From contig WPIO01000054.1 of assembly GCA_009760855.2 (NCBI GenBank), positions 1,358,501 through 1,422,500 of the forward strand: a stretch of DNA of 64,000 nt. The letters are read 5' to 3'. The position numbers and the translations under genes were made by a program. This document shows, piece after piece, positions 19,696 to 31,019 of the stretch (the stretch's first letter is position 1; each line of letters begins with the position of its first letter). The notes beneath the pieces are model-generated. The model was not told the origin of the DNA, did no database searches, and saw only the letters and a program-made list of their open reading frames with translations. The DNA is from Cristatella mucedo. Lineage: Eukaryota > Bryozoa > Phylactolaemata > Cristatellidae.

Positions 19696-22600
19696 CGCTG
19701 ACATCACCACACCGTGAACTAGTATTGCACACGCCCGAAAGAAGTTTTGACATTACATTAAAGTAAAAGTCACGGTAAAGTATGCCGAAATCGCAGTAAA
19801 TATTATAAATAAAAGTGCTTATTGAGAAAGGGCTGTACAGCTCATGATTGCCTATGGAGGAATGCACGACCAACGATGATTGGTCGGTTTTAGGACGAGG
19901 TCACGGTTCAGCCTAGGCCAGAGCGAAGTGGAGGTTTCCTTTAATTTAGCGAATTCCTTGCAATGCCTCTGCTTGAATAAACATGCACCATTATTTCTAA
20001 CTCGTACCGAGTTTATAGGCATGCATGAATGGTGAATTCATATTCAAGATGTGATCATTTACAGTGCACCTATAAATATAAACGCTATAAGTGAATCGAT
20101 ATCGCCAGGCCAAGCACCCAAGTATAACTCAGGTGACGCTCTAGCTACCTAGAATTTCATAATACACCTGGCTTGCCTTGGCTAATGACTTACAGCTTTA
20201 AAGGAGCTGCAGACTTTGAAGGGGCTGCTCGCTAGTCTTGAATAGTCACAAGTGGGAGACAATCAGCAAAGCCCTGCGATTCGCCCACGTGACAACCGTT
20301 TGCCGCACAGTACGTTCTAGAGTGCGAAGCCCTTTTCCAAAAAATTCACGCGACTCCATACTTCATTCTTATTTTCTGATTTTTTTTCCAAACTTTCAGT
20401 GCTGCCACTTTAATATTTTGAAAAGTATTATTTGTGGCGGATAACTTGGATTCGAATGCATGATGCGACAACTGGTTGCTAGCACACTCAGTTGCGCATG
20501 TTCAATGAGGCCGTACCCCTAGCCCTAGGTGGGCAAGCCAAGCTCCACTGTCGCCTTCATTCCTCACGGTCTAAAAGGTAATCTAAACTAGAAGCCTCGG
20601 CTGACGCTCGACCTTCTAAGAATGGCATTACCGGCAAACGGGCCGTTCCGTAACGTCCTAGTTCCATAACCGGCGAGCGTCCTTTTTCTTGGACCAGTAC
20701 CGTCCAGGCGTGACAGTCACTCGCCTTCATTTTTGAAGATTACCGATCGTGCCATCTCGACGTTCAAGGACTAGTCGAAGCCGAGTCTCCTCCTAAGAAA
20801 AGCAATATAATTAATAATCTTAATGAAGAGCCTAGAAGCCACGTGGCTACATTCGCGGACGCTCGCCAATGACGAGTGGTTAGCGTGGTTACACGTTATC
20901 GGTTGTCCGGAAAAGTGAATGCTGAAGCTGAAGCAATGCTGACGGGTCATACGACTTAGCCATCCTTGTTTGAAACGCATCGAAACTTGACGCAGCTGCA
21001 GCAGCCCAAGGGAAATGGCGAGGCTAGACCCGGGATGAAACTCTGGCGCAGAAGAGAGATTCCAATCGCGACGATCCGAGTCAGCCAAAAATGGCCAACG
21101 CTAGGGACAAGAGCCGCCGAATACTTCTACTTCCGCTGGCTCGAGAGCTCCTGTCTTTCTCTGCGAACAGTTTATTTTCCGCTAGTCGTTAAATTTATAA
21201 ATTTATAAAATGAAATGCAATCCATTTTCCGCGTGCACAACTCTTGACAGCTCAAGATCGATGTTATCGGGGCACAGCTTCCTGTACCGTGGGCCGGTAG
21301 GCTAAGCTTGAAGCGTACCGGCGAGGTGCCCTCGCGACACACTTGTTGACGCTGATGGAAAAGACGTGGCAAGCGTCTTGGTGCCGACACCAGCGCGATG
21401 AGCGGTTCCAGGTTAATTTACGTCGTAGGCAGAGTCAAGCGGCGGTGAAGCAAGTAAGTGGTAGTTTCTAGCGTAGACAGCACGATACTTTAGGGTCCGC
21501 AAAACTAATACGGAATGTAAGCTGGTGATGGCTGAGGATGGCTGGAGAGACTGACGACTTCTCCAGGATAGGATATTGTACGGGGCCGTTTATCTTCTCT
21601 TTCTGACTCGTGGCTGAATGCAACTGCTCTAAATGGCAAATATTATTTTGAAGCTGCTCATATCGCATTGCAAAGCAGCCAGCGCACTGGCGGCTGTGTT
21701 CCTGCCATCGGCAGGGAGCGATCGCTGCGCTCCCACTACCCGTCTACCCTCGCTGTAGAGAAGCCTGCGAGCTCAGTCTGCTCTGCAGCGAACGTGCTCG
21801 ACGGCGAGCCCGGCGGCGTGGTGCCGCGATGCGGCTCTCGCGGAGGAAGCTCATTTGACGCCGCGGTGCTAGCGCAGTCTGCCGGCTGCGTGCGAGGCAC
21901 AATCCTGCGTGGATTTCGCCCCGTCTCGAAGTGCGCGATCTCGACCGAGCCAGCAGACGTGCGCGCGCCTCCTTCCTGCTACACAGTGGAGCGCGCCCAT
22001 TGGATGCCAGGGTGATGGGAGGGGTCTCAGACTGCCTGCAGCTGCGCCATCTGGTGGTCGCTGAACGGCGGCATCTTTGAGGTAGCGCTCTACGTATAGA
22101 ATGCTCGAGCATAGCGTGTCGCCGAATTATGATACTGCAGCCCTCCGACTTGCATGTCAGGTAACTGCCGTTCACCGCGCCGTTCACAAACTAGCGAATG
22201 GTGCAGCCCACGTTCAACGGCCTTCTGCAGCTGTGGTGTGGCGCCAGGCCTCCGAGACCGGGGCTCTATTAGAGTCGATCTGCCATCGGAAGATGGCTTT
22301 CACCTCTCCGATCCTTCGCATCAGAGAGGTAGAGCCTGCACAACGCCCAGGCTTCGCGGCGGCACTCTGGCCGGCTAATGGGTGTACCCAAGCAATAGCA
22401 GCCGGGTCGAGATGAAGGCTGGGCTTCGGCTGTGGCAGGAACAGTTAATGCTGTCAATTAGCTACCGGTTGCTAATAGGAAGTTAGAGCACATCGTAAGC
22501 CTGCAGAGCTTAAGAAGCAATGAAAGCTTGAGCTTAATAAAAGCCTCGGGTTCTCATGTAGGCGCCACACCAAGCTCTCCCGGTAACAAAAAGGCTATAC

Positions 22601-23770
22601 TGGCGACTCTGCCTTGGTTTCATGTGATTGTAGTTAGCTATCGTACTGCATAGGGATTGCAATTGCTGGTAGCCACGGAAGCAATCGGATAGCCGCTGGA
22701 GGTAGTTGGCTAGCACTGAAAGCAGTGCCGTACGCCAGCTGCCATCGAATTGTACGCAAGCGCATTTCTAGCGTCCTCTGCTCAATGGCTGCGATGCTGA
22801 CGAGCCAGTACCGGGTAAGTTTCCCAATGGATCCGTACGGGAGCGCTGTTCAGTCCTTTCAATGACTGCTACTTAAATGCACAGCTTGTCATGTTCCTTC
22901 GACCCGTCGCTTTGAGATGCTTTGCAAGTCCGGAAGCGATTACACATCTGCGCATGTCGACCGAGCATGGCCGGACGAAATAAATCCGATGCTGCTGAGC
23001 AGAGTTTTCATAAACTTCAAGCAACTGTTTGAAATAAGGTAGTATGCTATCTAGAAAAACTAGGCCAGCGCAGCGGGACCGGAGCTTGAGTAGGAAGCAC
23101 TCGACCAGTGACCTGCTTGCAATCGGAGGCCAGGAGGCCAAATTCAAGCAGTGCTCATTCGGCCGACAGGTAGTCGCTCCTGCTTGCCGGGGCAATATCT
23201 GATTACCTGTCCGCAGCTCACGGTGCCCCTTGACTCGCTTGGCCTATCGCTGCCTACTTGTCGCATGCCCCCTTAAGGAACCACTGTCAGCTGTCCAAAT
23301 TACTGCTCACCTGTGGAAGCATCGCTGTGCGGCCCTCAAGCAGGACAACCGCTGTCTCTGGCCAACCACTGCTTACCGGTAGCTCGACGCTGCGCACCGT
23401 GGCGTCTGCTCGAACTGCCAGCTCGTGCTGCGGCAGCGAACCGCTGCGCTTGCTCCGGACTGTGTATTTGTAAGCAGCGGGTGACCAATCAAGGCTGCTT
23501 GCGCGAACCTTTTTACTCTGCGAATGGGTAAAGGATGAGATGGCTTCTATCCAAGACACTGACCGAGCCAGCTTTGGGTTAGGTAAAATTCTCGTTGGCT
23601 CTCTTTCACCTAACGCATGGGTAACTGTCAGGAGTGCACATGGTGCTTCAATCAAGCTATCATCGCTCGATTCACGTAATGCAGTATTAACTGATCTAAC
23701 GTGTCTCAAGCTCCCCCATAACGTATGCGGTCAAAAACACAAGGCTGCATTTCACGTTTAAATTGACATT
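19696..23770. other. Intergenic region without a supportable gene
   Basis: Mostly unique sequence. 21.7-22.4 kb is GC-rich with short ORFs open on both strands, the usual sign of composition and not of coding. I see no splice-bounded conserved domain, RNA gene or intact mobile element. Confidence 0.5.
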
Positions 23771-23774
23771 CCAA

Positions 23775-23852
23775 TATTAATAATAAGAATAGCAAGTCGT
23801 TCAAATAGCGCCATCAGAGAACTTCATCTCTATCGAGGTGTTTTTTAATACT
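23775..23852 (-). mobile_element. LINE/SINE 3' tail relic
   Basis: The + strand reads AATAGCGCCATCAGAGAACT, then TCATCTCTATCGAGGTG, preceded by an AATAATAA run. This is the reverse complement of the family tail. Confidence 0.65.
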
Positions 23853-24104
23853 CGCAGTAAGAGAATCGGTGACTAATGGACAGAGACATGCACGGTATCA
23901 ATCATGCAAAAGCTAGCAAGGATCATGCTTAGGACTGTGCACTCAAGCAAACGTGAAGGCGCTTACAAGCAATGGTTAGTACAACTTCTAGCTAGTGTCG
24001 TGAACTGAATTATGCACATGTGTGCAAGCGAATCAAATTGGACAGACAAAGGTTCACAGTTCAACGGAACAAAACAAAATCTGGCAGGAACAGACGCACC
24101 GGGA

Positions 24105-24240
24105 GCGCAGACTTAAAGGGTTCAAGGTCATTGCACGTGGGGACTGTAGCGAGTTCCTGACTTGTGGTGCATATGACCTGAAGGCTCGATCACCAAAAAA
24201 TTTCTGTTCATTCCGACGGATGGCTAGAGACGACTAGAGA
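24105..24240 (-). mobile_element. Eroded LINE C-terminal relic
   Basis: The + strand GGTGCATATGACCTGAAGGC, followed by TCGATCACCAAAAAA, matches the antisense of the LINE end (GGAGCATACGAGCTAAATGC, then ACGGTCTCCAAAGG in the 24.8-kb copy). It corresponds to the KSFGDRAFSSYAP region of the protein. Confidence 0.6.
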
Positions 24241-24369
24241 TTCTAAGAGAGTCGGTTGTGCGAGAGCAGAGCGGACGAGCGAAGAGGCTGCATTGACAGA
24301 ATGGCGAAAACGAATAAAGTTAACTTTGACCTCAAGCTTGAGGATCTTGAAATTGATTCGTCGCTAAGG

Positions 24370-24500
24370 ATGATTGATTATTAAAGATTGATTGATTGAT
24401 TATTATGATATATTGATTATATATTATAGATTATATATTATATATTGATTATTTAAGATTGATTGATTGATATTTGATTGATTTGATTGATATTGATTAG
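24370..24500 (+). repeat. AT-rich GATT/TATATTGATT repeat
   Basis: Irregular repeats of GATTGATT and TATATTATA over about 130 bp. Confidence 0.85.
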
Positions 24501-24775
24501 CTAAGGACCCAGCGAAGCTCAGAATTATGTGGGATGCTGTGGCAGCTGTGCTTCTGACAACGGACCAGACGAGAAACTGTGCATCAGCTGCAGACGATTG
24601 TGGCTACAGAACGGCAGTGCTGAATAAAGAGAGTACAGATAATCTATAACGGAAGTTCGTGGCGCACAGAAATCCGAGTGTGAATGTCGTCGATGCAAAC
24701 CGTCAGGGAATCAAATGAAAAGTAAGGCTCAGAAAGGTTGAAGGATTAGCAGGGCCTCGCATCATCTGCGTACAA

Positions 24776-25300
24776 GTAATAATAATAATAATAATAATAA
24801 TATTGCACTTGATAAAGCGCCCTCAGAGAACTTAATCTCTTTCTAGGCACTTTACATTTGCTGCAAAGTGATACGCAATAGAATAGTAAGTAAAATCATG
24901 CTTGAAAAACAAACAAAATGAATAACATGGTTAGGGGTTACATGCACTGGGTCAGCATGCAAATGTGGTTAGTGGCAGCATGAACAGTGTCAGCACGCAT
25001 AAGCACATCGAGGACGAATCACAAGAACCCACTAAATGCTGTCCTAAATAGGTATGTTTTTAAGTTTCTTTTAAATGTGGTCAGGTCAGGGGATGTTCTG
25101 ATGCAGGTCGGGAGGCAGTTCCAGGCTGTGGGAGCATACGAGCTAAATGCACGGTCTCCAAAGGATTTAAGGTTTGTACGAGGTAGTACGACGAAGTAGA
25201 AGCCAAGATTTTGTTTGCGGATGACACCGACAAGAGGGAGAGTATAGATTGGGAAGAATTGAGAGCCCAAGACCGAAGCATACCGAACCCAATACTTTGA
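24776..25300 (-). mobile_element. LINE 3' end with internal deletion
   Basis: On the + strand it starts with (AAT)n and the antisense family tail, then runs back through the 3' UTR and C-terminal coding part to about 25190. There it jumps directly to the RT active-site region (about 25190-25290: GCGGATGACACCGACAAGAG and neighbours). About 600 bases of RT C-terminus present in the intact copy are missing. The 3' UTR is close to the intact copies, so insertion was fairly recent. Confidence 0.88.
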
Positions 25301-25544
25301 AAGCTCCATAAATGATCAGCTGCCGTTTACATATGCATTTTCAGCCCGTCCCTGACGGAGGGGGGGGGGGGGCTTGATCGGTTACAGTCTCCTTCGTGAC
25401 GAAGTTTCGGTAGCAGGCTTGGTTGCTTTGGCATTCTAGCTACTTTTAAATCACATGCTTCGATGCCCAGACGTCTCGTTGCAGTCGCCTCTTAGGCACG
25501 GATGCAAAAGTGTCACAATACGTTAATGCCTACAATATTGTAAT

Positions 25545-25700
25545 AATACATTTTTATTTGTATAGCGCCAAAAAAGGGAATCACATCGCATATGACGCAT
25601 GACTCACACCAGAGACCTTTGTGGTCAAAGGAGAGCGAACGCCTTGACCTCAGTCATCAAAGGTGAGCAAGTTAACCACTCGGCCAAACCAGGTGGTCAT
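25545..25700 (-). mobile_element. tRNA-derived SINE (type C)
   Basis: The - strand carries a perfect box A (TGGCCGAGTGG, + 25676-25686), then GTTAACTTGCTCACC. Box B is degraded. The tail reads GGCGCTATACAAATAAAAAT, ending toward an ATTATT run at 25540-25550. The head looks Leu/Ser-tRNA-like. It is too degenerate for a tRNA gene. Confidence 0.6.
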
Positions 25701-25818
25701 GAAATATACGTACCTACTTCACAGAACGTTCGCCTAGAAGGCTGCCATCCAACTGCTATCACGCTTCTATAAAGAGACTTTTAGACTGCTAGAACAATTT
25801 ATTGTTATTATTAATCTT

Positions 25819-26068
25819 TTTAGCCCAGTGGTTATGGTGGTTGCCTTTAGCGACCGAAGGCTAACGTATTCGATTACCAAGGTCGTGGGTTCGAGCCCCG
25901 TGGCAATTGTGAAGCGCCTAAATAGAGATTAAGTTCTCTCAGGACGCTATACGATTGTACTCCATTTATTTAAATTATACTCATTATTTTTAAAGTGATC
26001 ATAAAAAGAGCTGTGCTGCAATATAGGTTAGACTGATCGAAGAGTGTGCTTTCAGGAAGTGACGTTTC
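25819..26068 (+). mobile_element. tRNA-derived SINE (type A) with LINE-like 3' tail
   Basis: Box A is perfect (TAGCCCAGTGG at 25821-25831) and box B is perfect (GGTTCGAGCCC at 25888-25898), about 57 bp apart. At 25911 the sequence passes into GAAGCGCCTAAATAGAGATT, then AAGTTCTCTCAGGACGCTAT, which is the 3' tail of the LINE in this window with few changes. This is the classic LINE/SINE partnership, where the SINE borrows the LINE's RT recognition tail. The segment downstream to about 26068 is also present at 27090-27195, so it belongs to the repeated unit. Confidence 0.85.
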
Positions 26069-26109
26069 AGGAAGTGACGCTGGAGATTAAGAAGGTCGGG
26101 TTGGCTACC

Positions 26110-26152
26110 GTATAGCGCCCCCAAAGCCCACGCGGCTTTGGGGGCGCTATAC
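26110..26152. repeat. Perfect 19-bp hairpin (5-nt loop)
   Basis: Arms 26110-26128 and 26134-26152 are exact reverse complements; the loop is CACGC. The arm contains GTATAGCGCCCCCAAAGCC, whose GGGGGCGCTATAC complement recalls the SINE/LINE tail. Confidence 0.95.
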
Positions 26153-26159
26153 AAAACTT

Positions 26160-26985
26160 TCCCGCTGTTCACCCACTTATTCTCTTTGTGGTATCGCTGA
26201 GCTAGTTATAGACGGAGATATTTTGCATTAACCGTGCCATCTCGATTCTCGTTGGCAGAGATCGCGATAGCCGATTAGAATGACCTCCGGTACGCACTGA
26301 AAGCGCACGGAGTTACAAAAGCAAATCTACTAGGTTCCTTCAGAAAAGGGCATCGCTCGTGTCCTTGATCGCGATTACGGAGTCTTAGTGCTTGCCCAGA
26401 GAGAAATAGTTTCCTCTCGGATGGCCACCAGAAGGCGCCAACGGACTTGGTATGCCCGCGTCTGAAGGCTCTATAGATACGAAACTCGTTGGGCCTCAGT
26501 GCGGTAAAATGCAAGAGAAACCAGCAACGGCTCAGCTGAATGCCAGCGCAACCGCGTGGCGATTTGCTAGTGGTCCATGTGCGTCTTCGCTCTTCGCCCA
26601 GCAACCGGACTGAGAGCCGATTTACAAGTTCGACTTACTAGCTTTACAAACGTAGGATACGCCTCCACGTCCAGTCAGAACGAGGCTGCAAAACAGCACT
26701 CGTAACGGCGCTAGTCTCTGCCGACGCGAGATAAACACTGGCGACGCCTGAGCCATGCAGCACGGCTAGCTACTTGCAGGTGCTGCAGCGACGCACGCAC
26801 GCACGTACGCTGGCGGTAGCTGGAACGTGGCGGTGACGAAGAGCGCACGAACTTTAACGTGTCCAATCCGTACCCGCAATGTAGACAAGTCTTTTTGGCA
26901 GCAGCGTATACGGTTACAGGTGTTTAACAGCGGCCGTGAAGTACAGCAACGACTCTCCATCCTGCAGCCCAAACGCTAAGGTCGA
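26160..26985. other. Intergenic, nothing recognised
   Basis: Unique sequence with short ORFs on the - strand only (for example 26275-26604) and no similarity I recognise. Confidence 0.4.
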
Positions 26986-26987
26986 GT

Positions 26988-27220
26988 CCATAATCGCAAA
27001 TGCCTGCCTATGCCTGCAAATGCCTGCCCCGTGGCAATTGTGAAGCGCCTAAATAGAGAGTAAGTTCTCGCAGGACGCTATAAGAATGCACTCCATTTAT
27101 TTAAATTATATTTGTTATTTTTAAAGTGATCATAAAAAAGAGCTGTGCTGCAATATCAGTGAGACTGGTCGAAGAGTGTGCTTTCAGGAAGTGACGTCCA
27201 TAGTCGCAAATGCCTGCCTA
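26988..27220 (+). mobile_element. Truncated SINE-A tail between 26-bp direct repeats
   Basis: A GTGGCAATTGTGAAGCGCC segment and its downstream region duplicate 25900-26068. Direct repeats beginning GTCCATA and ending GCAAATGCCTGCCTAT flank it at about 26989-27014 and 27195-27220, as expected for a long target-site duplication. The head with the Pol III boxes is absent (5' truncation). Confidence 0.65.
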
Positions 27221-27592
27221 TCGTATGGCGCCGGCTTTCGTGCGGCTTCGGCCGAAGATGATCCGTAGATAATCGCGATCAATGATAGTCCGCGAAAATC
27301 CGACCGGTTTAACTGGCGTAGCCGTCACAGTAGCTATTCTCAACATCGGGACATGCTGACGAGACCGATCTGGAACTGGATCTTTCAAGGAGATCAGCGT
27401 AACGAAATGCCTTTCCAGCCGGTCCCAATTCGTCCCCTTTAGAGACGGACCGCGAAGCTAAGGCTCACAGCTCGCTGATCAGAGGCGCGCCGTCCGACGG
27501 CTTTGTTATCCTTTACGTCGCACAAATTCTTTGGGTTCTTCTAGGGAAGAAATGGCGCCCCTTTCTGACGACAGCACCCGTTGCAACGCGCC

Positions 27593-27596
<4 letters not shown>

Positions 27597-27628
<32 letters not shown>

Positions 27629-27700
27629 TCACTTGATAAAGCGCCCTCAGAGAACTTAATCTCTCTCTAGGCCCTTTACATTTGCTGTAAAGTGAAATCT
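27597..27700 (-). mobile_element. LINE 3' end fragment
   Basis: (AAT)n followed by the antisense family tail (AAAGCGCCCTCAGAGAACTT, then TACATTTGCTGTAAAGTG). Only the last 100 bp or so of the element is present. Confidence 0.85.
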
Positions 27701-28079
27701 TATCAGGCAGGCCAGTCAGCCCCCCTTAGACATCATCGTAAAGGATTTTTTTTTTTGAAGAGTATGAAAATCATTGCAAGATAGAGCGCTGTTCGGCAGC
27801 CCATGATTATTCGCCATTTTAAAAGAGATCGGCACCACGCCCCCTATTCGCAAGGCACGATATGGCGCTCTGACGGCTACCGGACTCTGCGCCCGACAGG
27901 CTCGCATAGTTACATCTAAGAATATCCGGTAGCCTCTTTCTGATTCGACTTCAGACGGACCTTTTCGCCGACGGCGCGCGAGCCGAAGAAAAAGGCTCTC
28001 TGGGCCGTCGGCCATTTTGCAGAGCGAGAACGTGTGAGCAGAAAGCGGGCCAGGCGAAGTACCTTTTGAAACGCCACGC

Positions 28080-28215
28080 TGAGCTGGCCCTGTGGTCAAG
28101 GTGCTCGCCGCGATCAAGGTCCGGCCGAAGTCGCAGGCTCGAGCCCCGCGGCGCATGTGAAGTGCCCGAACAGAGTTATGAAGTTCTCTTAGGGAGCTAT
28201 AAGAATACATTTTTT
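28080..28215 (+). mobile_element. tRNA-derived SINE (type A), diverged copy
   Basis: Box A-like TGGCCCTGTGG at 28085-28095 and box B-like GGCTCGAGCCC at 28136-28146. The LINE-like tail GTGAAGTGCCCGAACAGAG, then AAGTTCTCTTAGGGAGCTAT, ends at about 28207 in a T-rich run. Confidence 0.68.
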
Positions 28216-28331
28216 TTAAACCCCCTTTTCTAAAAAAGATGCGCACACATAAATTCGAAGTAACTCGCTCTGGCGGTCGCTCGCCGAAGGCGACTGCTCC
28301 GGAAGTGGTTCGACAGTGTTACTCCTGGCGG

Positions 28332-28639
28332 CGCGTTCCCGTTAAACATCAATAAGTAAAAGTAAATATATAAGAAAATATGTATACATGTGTGCATAGT
28401 AAATATCAATAAATAAACATCGCGTCTGTTCCTGCTCCTGCCGGCGCACCTTCGCGCGTTGGCGCAGCGCCTACAAGCGGCTAGCCGCGCTGCAAGGATC
28501 AAGTGTCACCGCTATTCGTCGCGAGTCTGCTGAGACTAGCGCCGCCGCGAGCGCTGCGTTTGCGACCTAATTCGGACCGGAAGTGAAAGGCGCACAACGA
28601 GCGTTTGCAGGAACAGACGCAGTGTTTATTTATTTTTAT

Positions 28640-28671
<32 letters not shown>

Positions 28672-28714
28672 TTTTTTGTATTTTTACTTTTATTTATGGA
28701 TGTTTACACGGGAA
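28332..28714. repeat. Long inverted repeat, arms about 106 bp
   Basis: Left arm 28332-28437 and right arm 28608-28714 are imperfect reverse complements. Landmarks are GTTCCCGTTAAACATC against GATGTTTACACGGGAAC, and GTCTGTTCCTG against CAGGAACAGAC. The spacer is about 170 bp. A TA/GA microsatellite (28638-28670) has grown inside the right arm. Confidence 0.82.
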
Positions 28715-28961
28715 CACAGCCGAGAAGACGAGCGCTCACGCCTCGAGATATCGCGTGTCCACGATGCAGACAGACAGGTCTTTATAATTAACAGCGGCGG
28801 ACGGCTACGGGCATTCAACGGCGGCCATGACGTAGTCCAAGTGTCCTTGGCCTGGAGCTAAAAGTGGCTTCAATTCCAAATGCTCAGAGTCTCGAAGCCC
28901 AACTCCCGTCTATCGGAGTGCGGCGCCAGCTTTTTATGCGGCCTCGACAACAGACTGTCGT

Positions 28962-29121
28962 ACGTGCGATCGCTAATAGTAACTATCCGCCATGATAGCT
29001 AATATTAGCGAACAACTATCAATCGGGCTGGTCTAGCTGCGATGTGCGATCGCTAATATAAATACTAATATTTATATTAATAATAACTACCCGCCACAAT
29101 CGGGCCGGTCTAGCTGGCGCT
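28962..29121 (+). repeat. Imperfect tandem duplication of about 78 bp
   Basis: Two blocks begin GTGCGATCGCTAATA (about 28965 and 29044) and end CGGTCTAGCTG or CTGGTCTAGCTG. The second block has an AT-rich insertion. A more diverged relative lies at about 27265-27325. Confidence 0.7.
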
Positions 29122-29377
29122 GCCGTCTCGCTGCCTCCTCCTCAAATAGAGTCCGTCATCCTCGGCCGTGAATGAAGAAAAACCTAACTGGCCGCTACGG
29201 AAGGGGCGAAAAGGAAAAAACGGAAACGGAAAGGAAAAACGAAAACGGAAGGGGCTTGATGTTCGGCTTCGGTAAGGCCCTCACTCAAATTGCCGCCGAG
29301 GATATGCGTGTCGTCTGCCGCCGTTCGTGGCCGCCGCCGGCCGATGCTGCAAGCAACAGCGGCTTGCCGCAACACGG

Positions 29378-29578
29378 TTCTGAGTAGCCTAATCGTGGCT
29401 CTTCCGGGCACAACCTCGTTCTGGGTAGCCTAATCGTGGCTCTTCCGGGTACATCCCCGTTCTGGGTAGCCTAATCGTGGCTCGTCCGGGTACATCCCCG
29501 TTCTGGGTAGCCTAATCGTGGCTCTTCCGGGTACAACCTCGTTCTGGGTAGCCTAATCGTGGCTCTTCCGGGCACCGG
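29378..29578 (+). repeat. 41-bp minisatellite, about 5 copies
   Basis: Units start at 29378, 29419, 29460, 29501 and 29542, each beginning TTCTGGGTAGCCTAATCGTG (first copy TTCTGAG). Variation is limited to a few positions (GCACAACCTCG or GTACATCCCCG). Confidence 0.96.
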
Positions 29579-29744
29579 GCGCTCCTGCCTTTCTGCTGGT
29601 CGCACCTTCCCAATCGCCGGTGGTCCGGTCGCTTGAGAGCCGGACCTGATCATCGACAATGACAATCGACGCGGTCGTAGGCGACGTAACGGTGCCGCTT
29701 GACGGCGGCGGGGACGCCCTGCTGGCGGCGTCCCGGAAAAAGGT

Positions 29745-30116
29745 CGAGTCATTTAGTTTGTATGCTCCCAAAGCCTGGAACTCCCTCCGGACTTGTGTCA
29801 GAACATCCCCTGACCTGACCACATTTAAAAGGAACTTAAAAACACACCTATTTAGGACAGCATTTAGTGGGTCCCTGCGATTCGTCCTTCGTGTGCTTAT
29901 GCGTGCTGTCACTGTGCATGCTGCCACTGACCACATTTGCATGCTGACCCTGTGCATGTCACCTCTAACCATATCATTCATTTCGTTTGTTTTTCAAGCA
30001 TGATTTTACTTACCATTCAATCGCATTTCCCTTTGCAGCAAATATAAAGCGCCTAGAAAGAGATTAAGTTCTCTGAGGGTGCTTTATTGAGTGCATTATT
30101 ATTATTATTACAAGTA
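29745..30116 (+). mobile_element. LINE 3' end (C-terminus and 3' UTR)
   Basis: Begins in the coding end (SLYAPKAWNSLRTCVRTSPDLT in the + frame), passes the stop and 3' UTR, and ends with the family tail and (ATT)n. It is truncated on the 5' side at about 29745. Confidence 0.9.
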
Positions 30117-30990
30117 TAATAAGAATAATAGGAATAATACATTATATAAAGAGCCCTGGGAGAACTCAATCTCTTTGTAGGCGCTTTACTATTGCTGCAA
30201 AGGAAGCACGATCGAATCGCTAGTGGTAACATGCGCACTAAACAACAAAAATAACTAGGTTAGGAGTGACGTGCATAGAGGGTCAGTATGCAAGTGTGCT
30301 TAGTGGCAGCATGCAACAGTGTCAGCACGCATAAGCACAGAAAGAACGAATCGCGGGGATCCACTAAACTCCGTGAAGAATAGGTGCGTTTTTCGTTTCT
30401 TTTTAAATTTGGACAAGTCGGGAGATGTCATGACGCAGGTTGGGAGTGAGACGCACGCTTTGGGAAAATGAGAACCACAGGCCTTTGAGTTCAAAGGTCT
30501 CCAAAGGATTTGAGGTTTGTACATGGTATGGTCAGATAGTTAGATTCCGAAAAGCGATTGGTACGATGCTTGGCCTGGTGGGGAGTAGATCTGATAGTTG
30601 GGCTGGAGCCAAAGAACGAAGGAACCTAAAAGTGAGTGACAAAACCTTGAAGTCGATGCGTTGCTTGACTGGGAGCAATTGCAGGTCGGCGAGAAGTGGT
30701 GTGATGTGGTAACTTCCACGCTCACGACAGACAAGCCTAGCTGCAGAGTTTTGCACGAGCTGTAAGCGCCTGAGTGCACAGGCTGGTTGGCCAGCAAGCA
30801 GTGACTTATATGCAGTGTCCTTGTTTAAAGAAGCCCAAATTTGAGCATTCTTATGTAGCTTAAAGTAGGCAGACTTGACTGTGCAGCTGATGTGGTCGTT
30901 CAAAGAAAGGTCACTTTTGAACATGGCACCTAGATTTCGTGTAGATTCAACAAGACATATTCTGGCAGAGCCGATGGTCGGCGCACTTGG
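30117..30990 (-). mobile_element. LINE 3' half, tail-to-tail with its neighbour
   Basis: From the (AAT)-rich junction at 30117 the antisense LINE runs back through its tail, 3' UTR and C-terminal coding region to the RT thumb region (about 30985, ARNLGAMF equivalent). Frameshifts and stops are present. With the + strand element at 29745-30116 it forms an inverted pair joined at the ATT/AAT tails. Confidence 0.88.
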
Positions 30991-31019
30991 TAGATAGTGG
31001 CCGGATAATGAAACCTGCC

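Noticed and set aside
21744-22187. 147-aa Arg-rich ORF
   Set aside because: GC-rich composition with open frames on both strands, no domain, no splice context.
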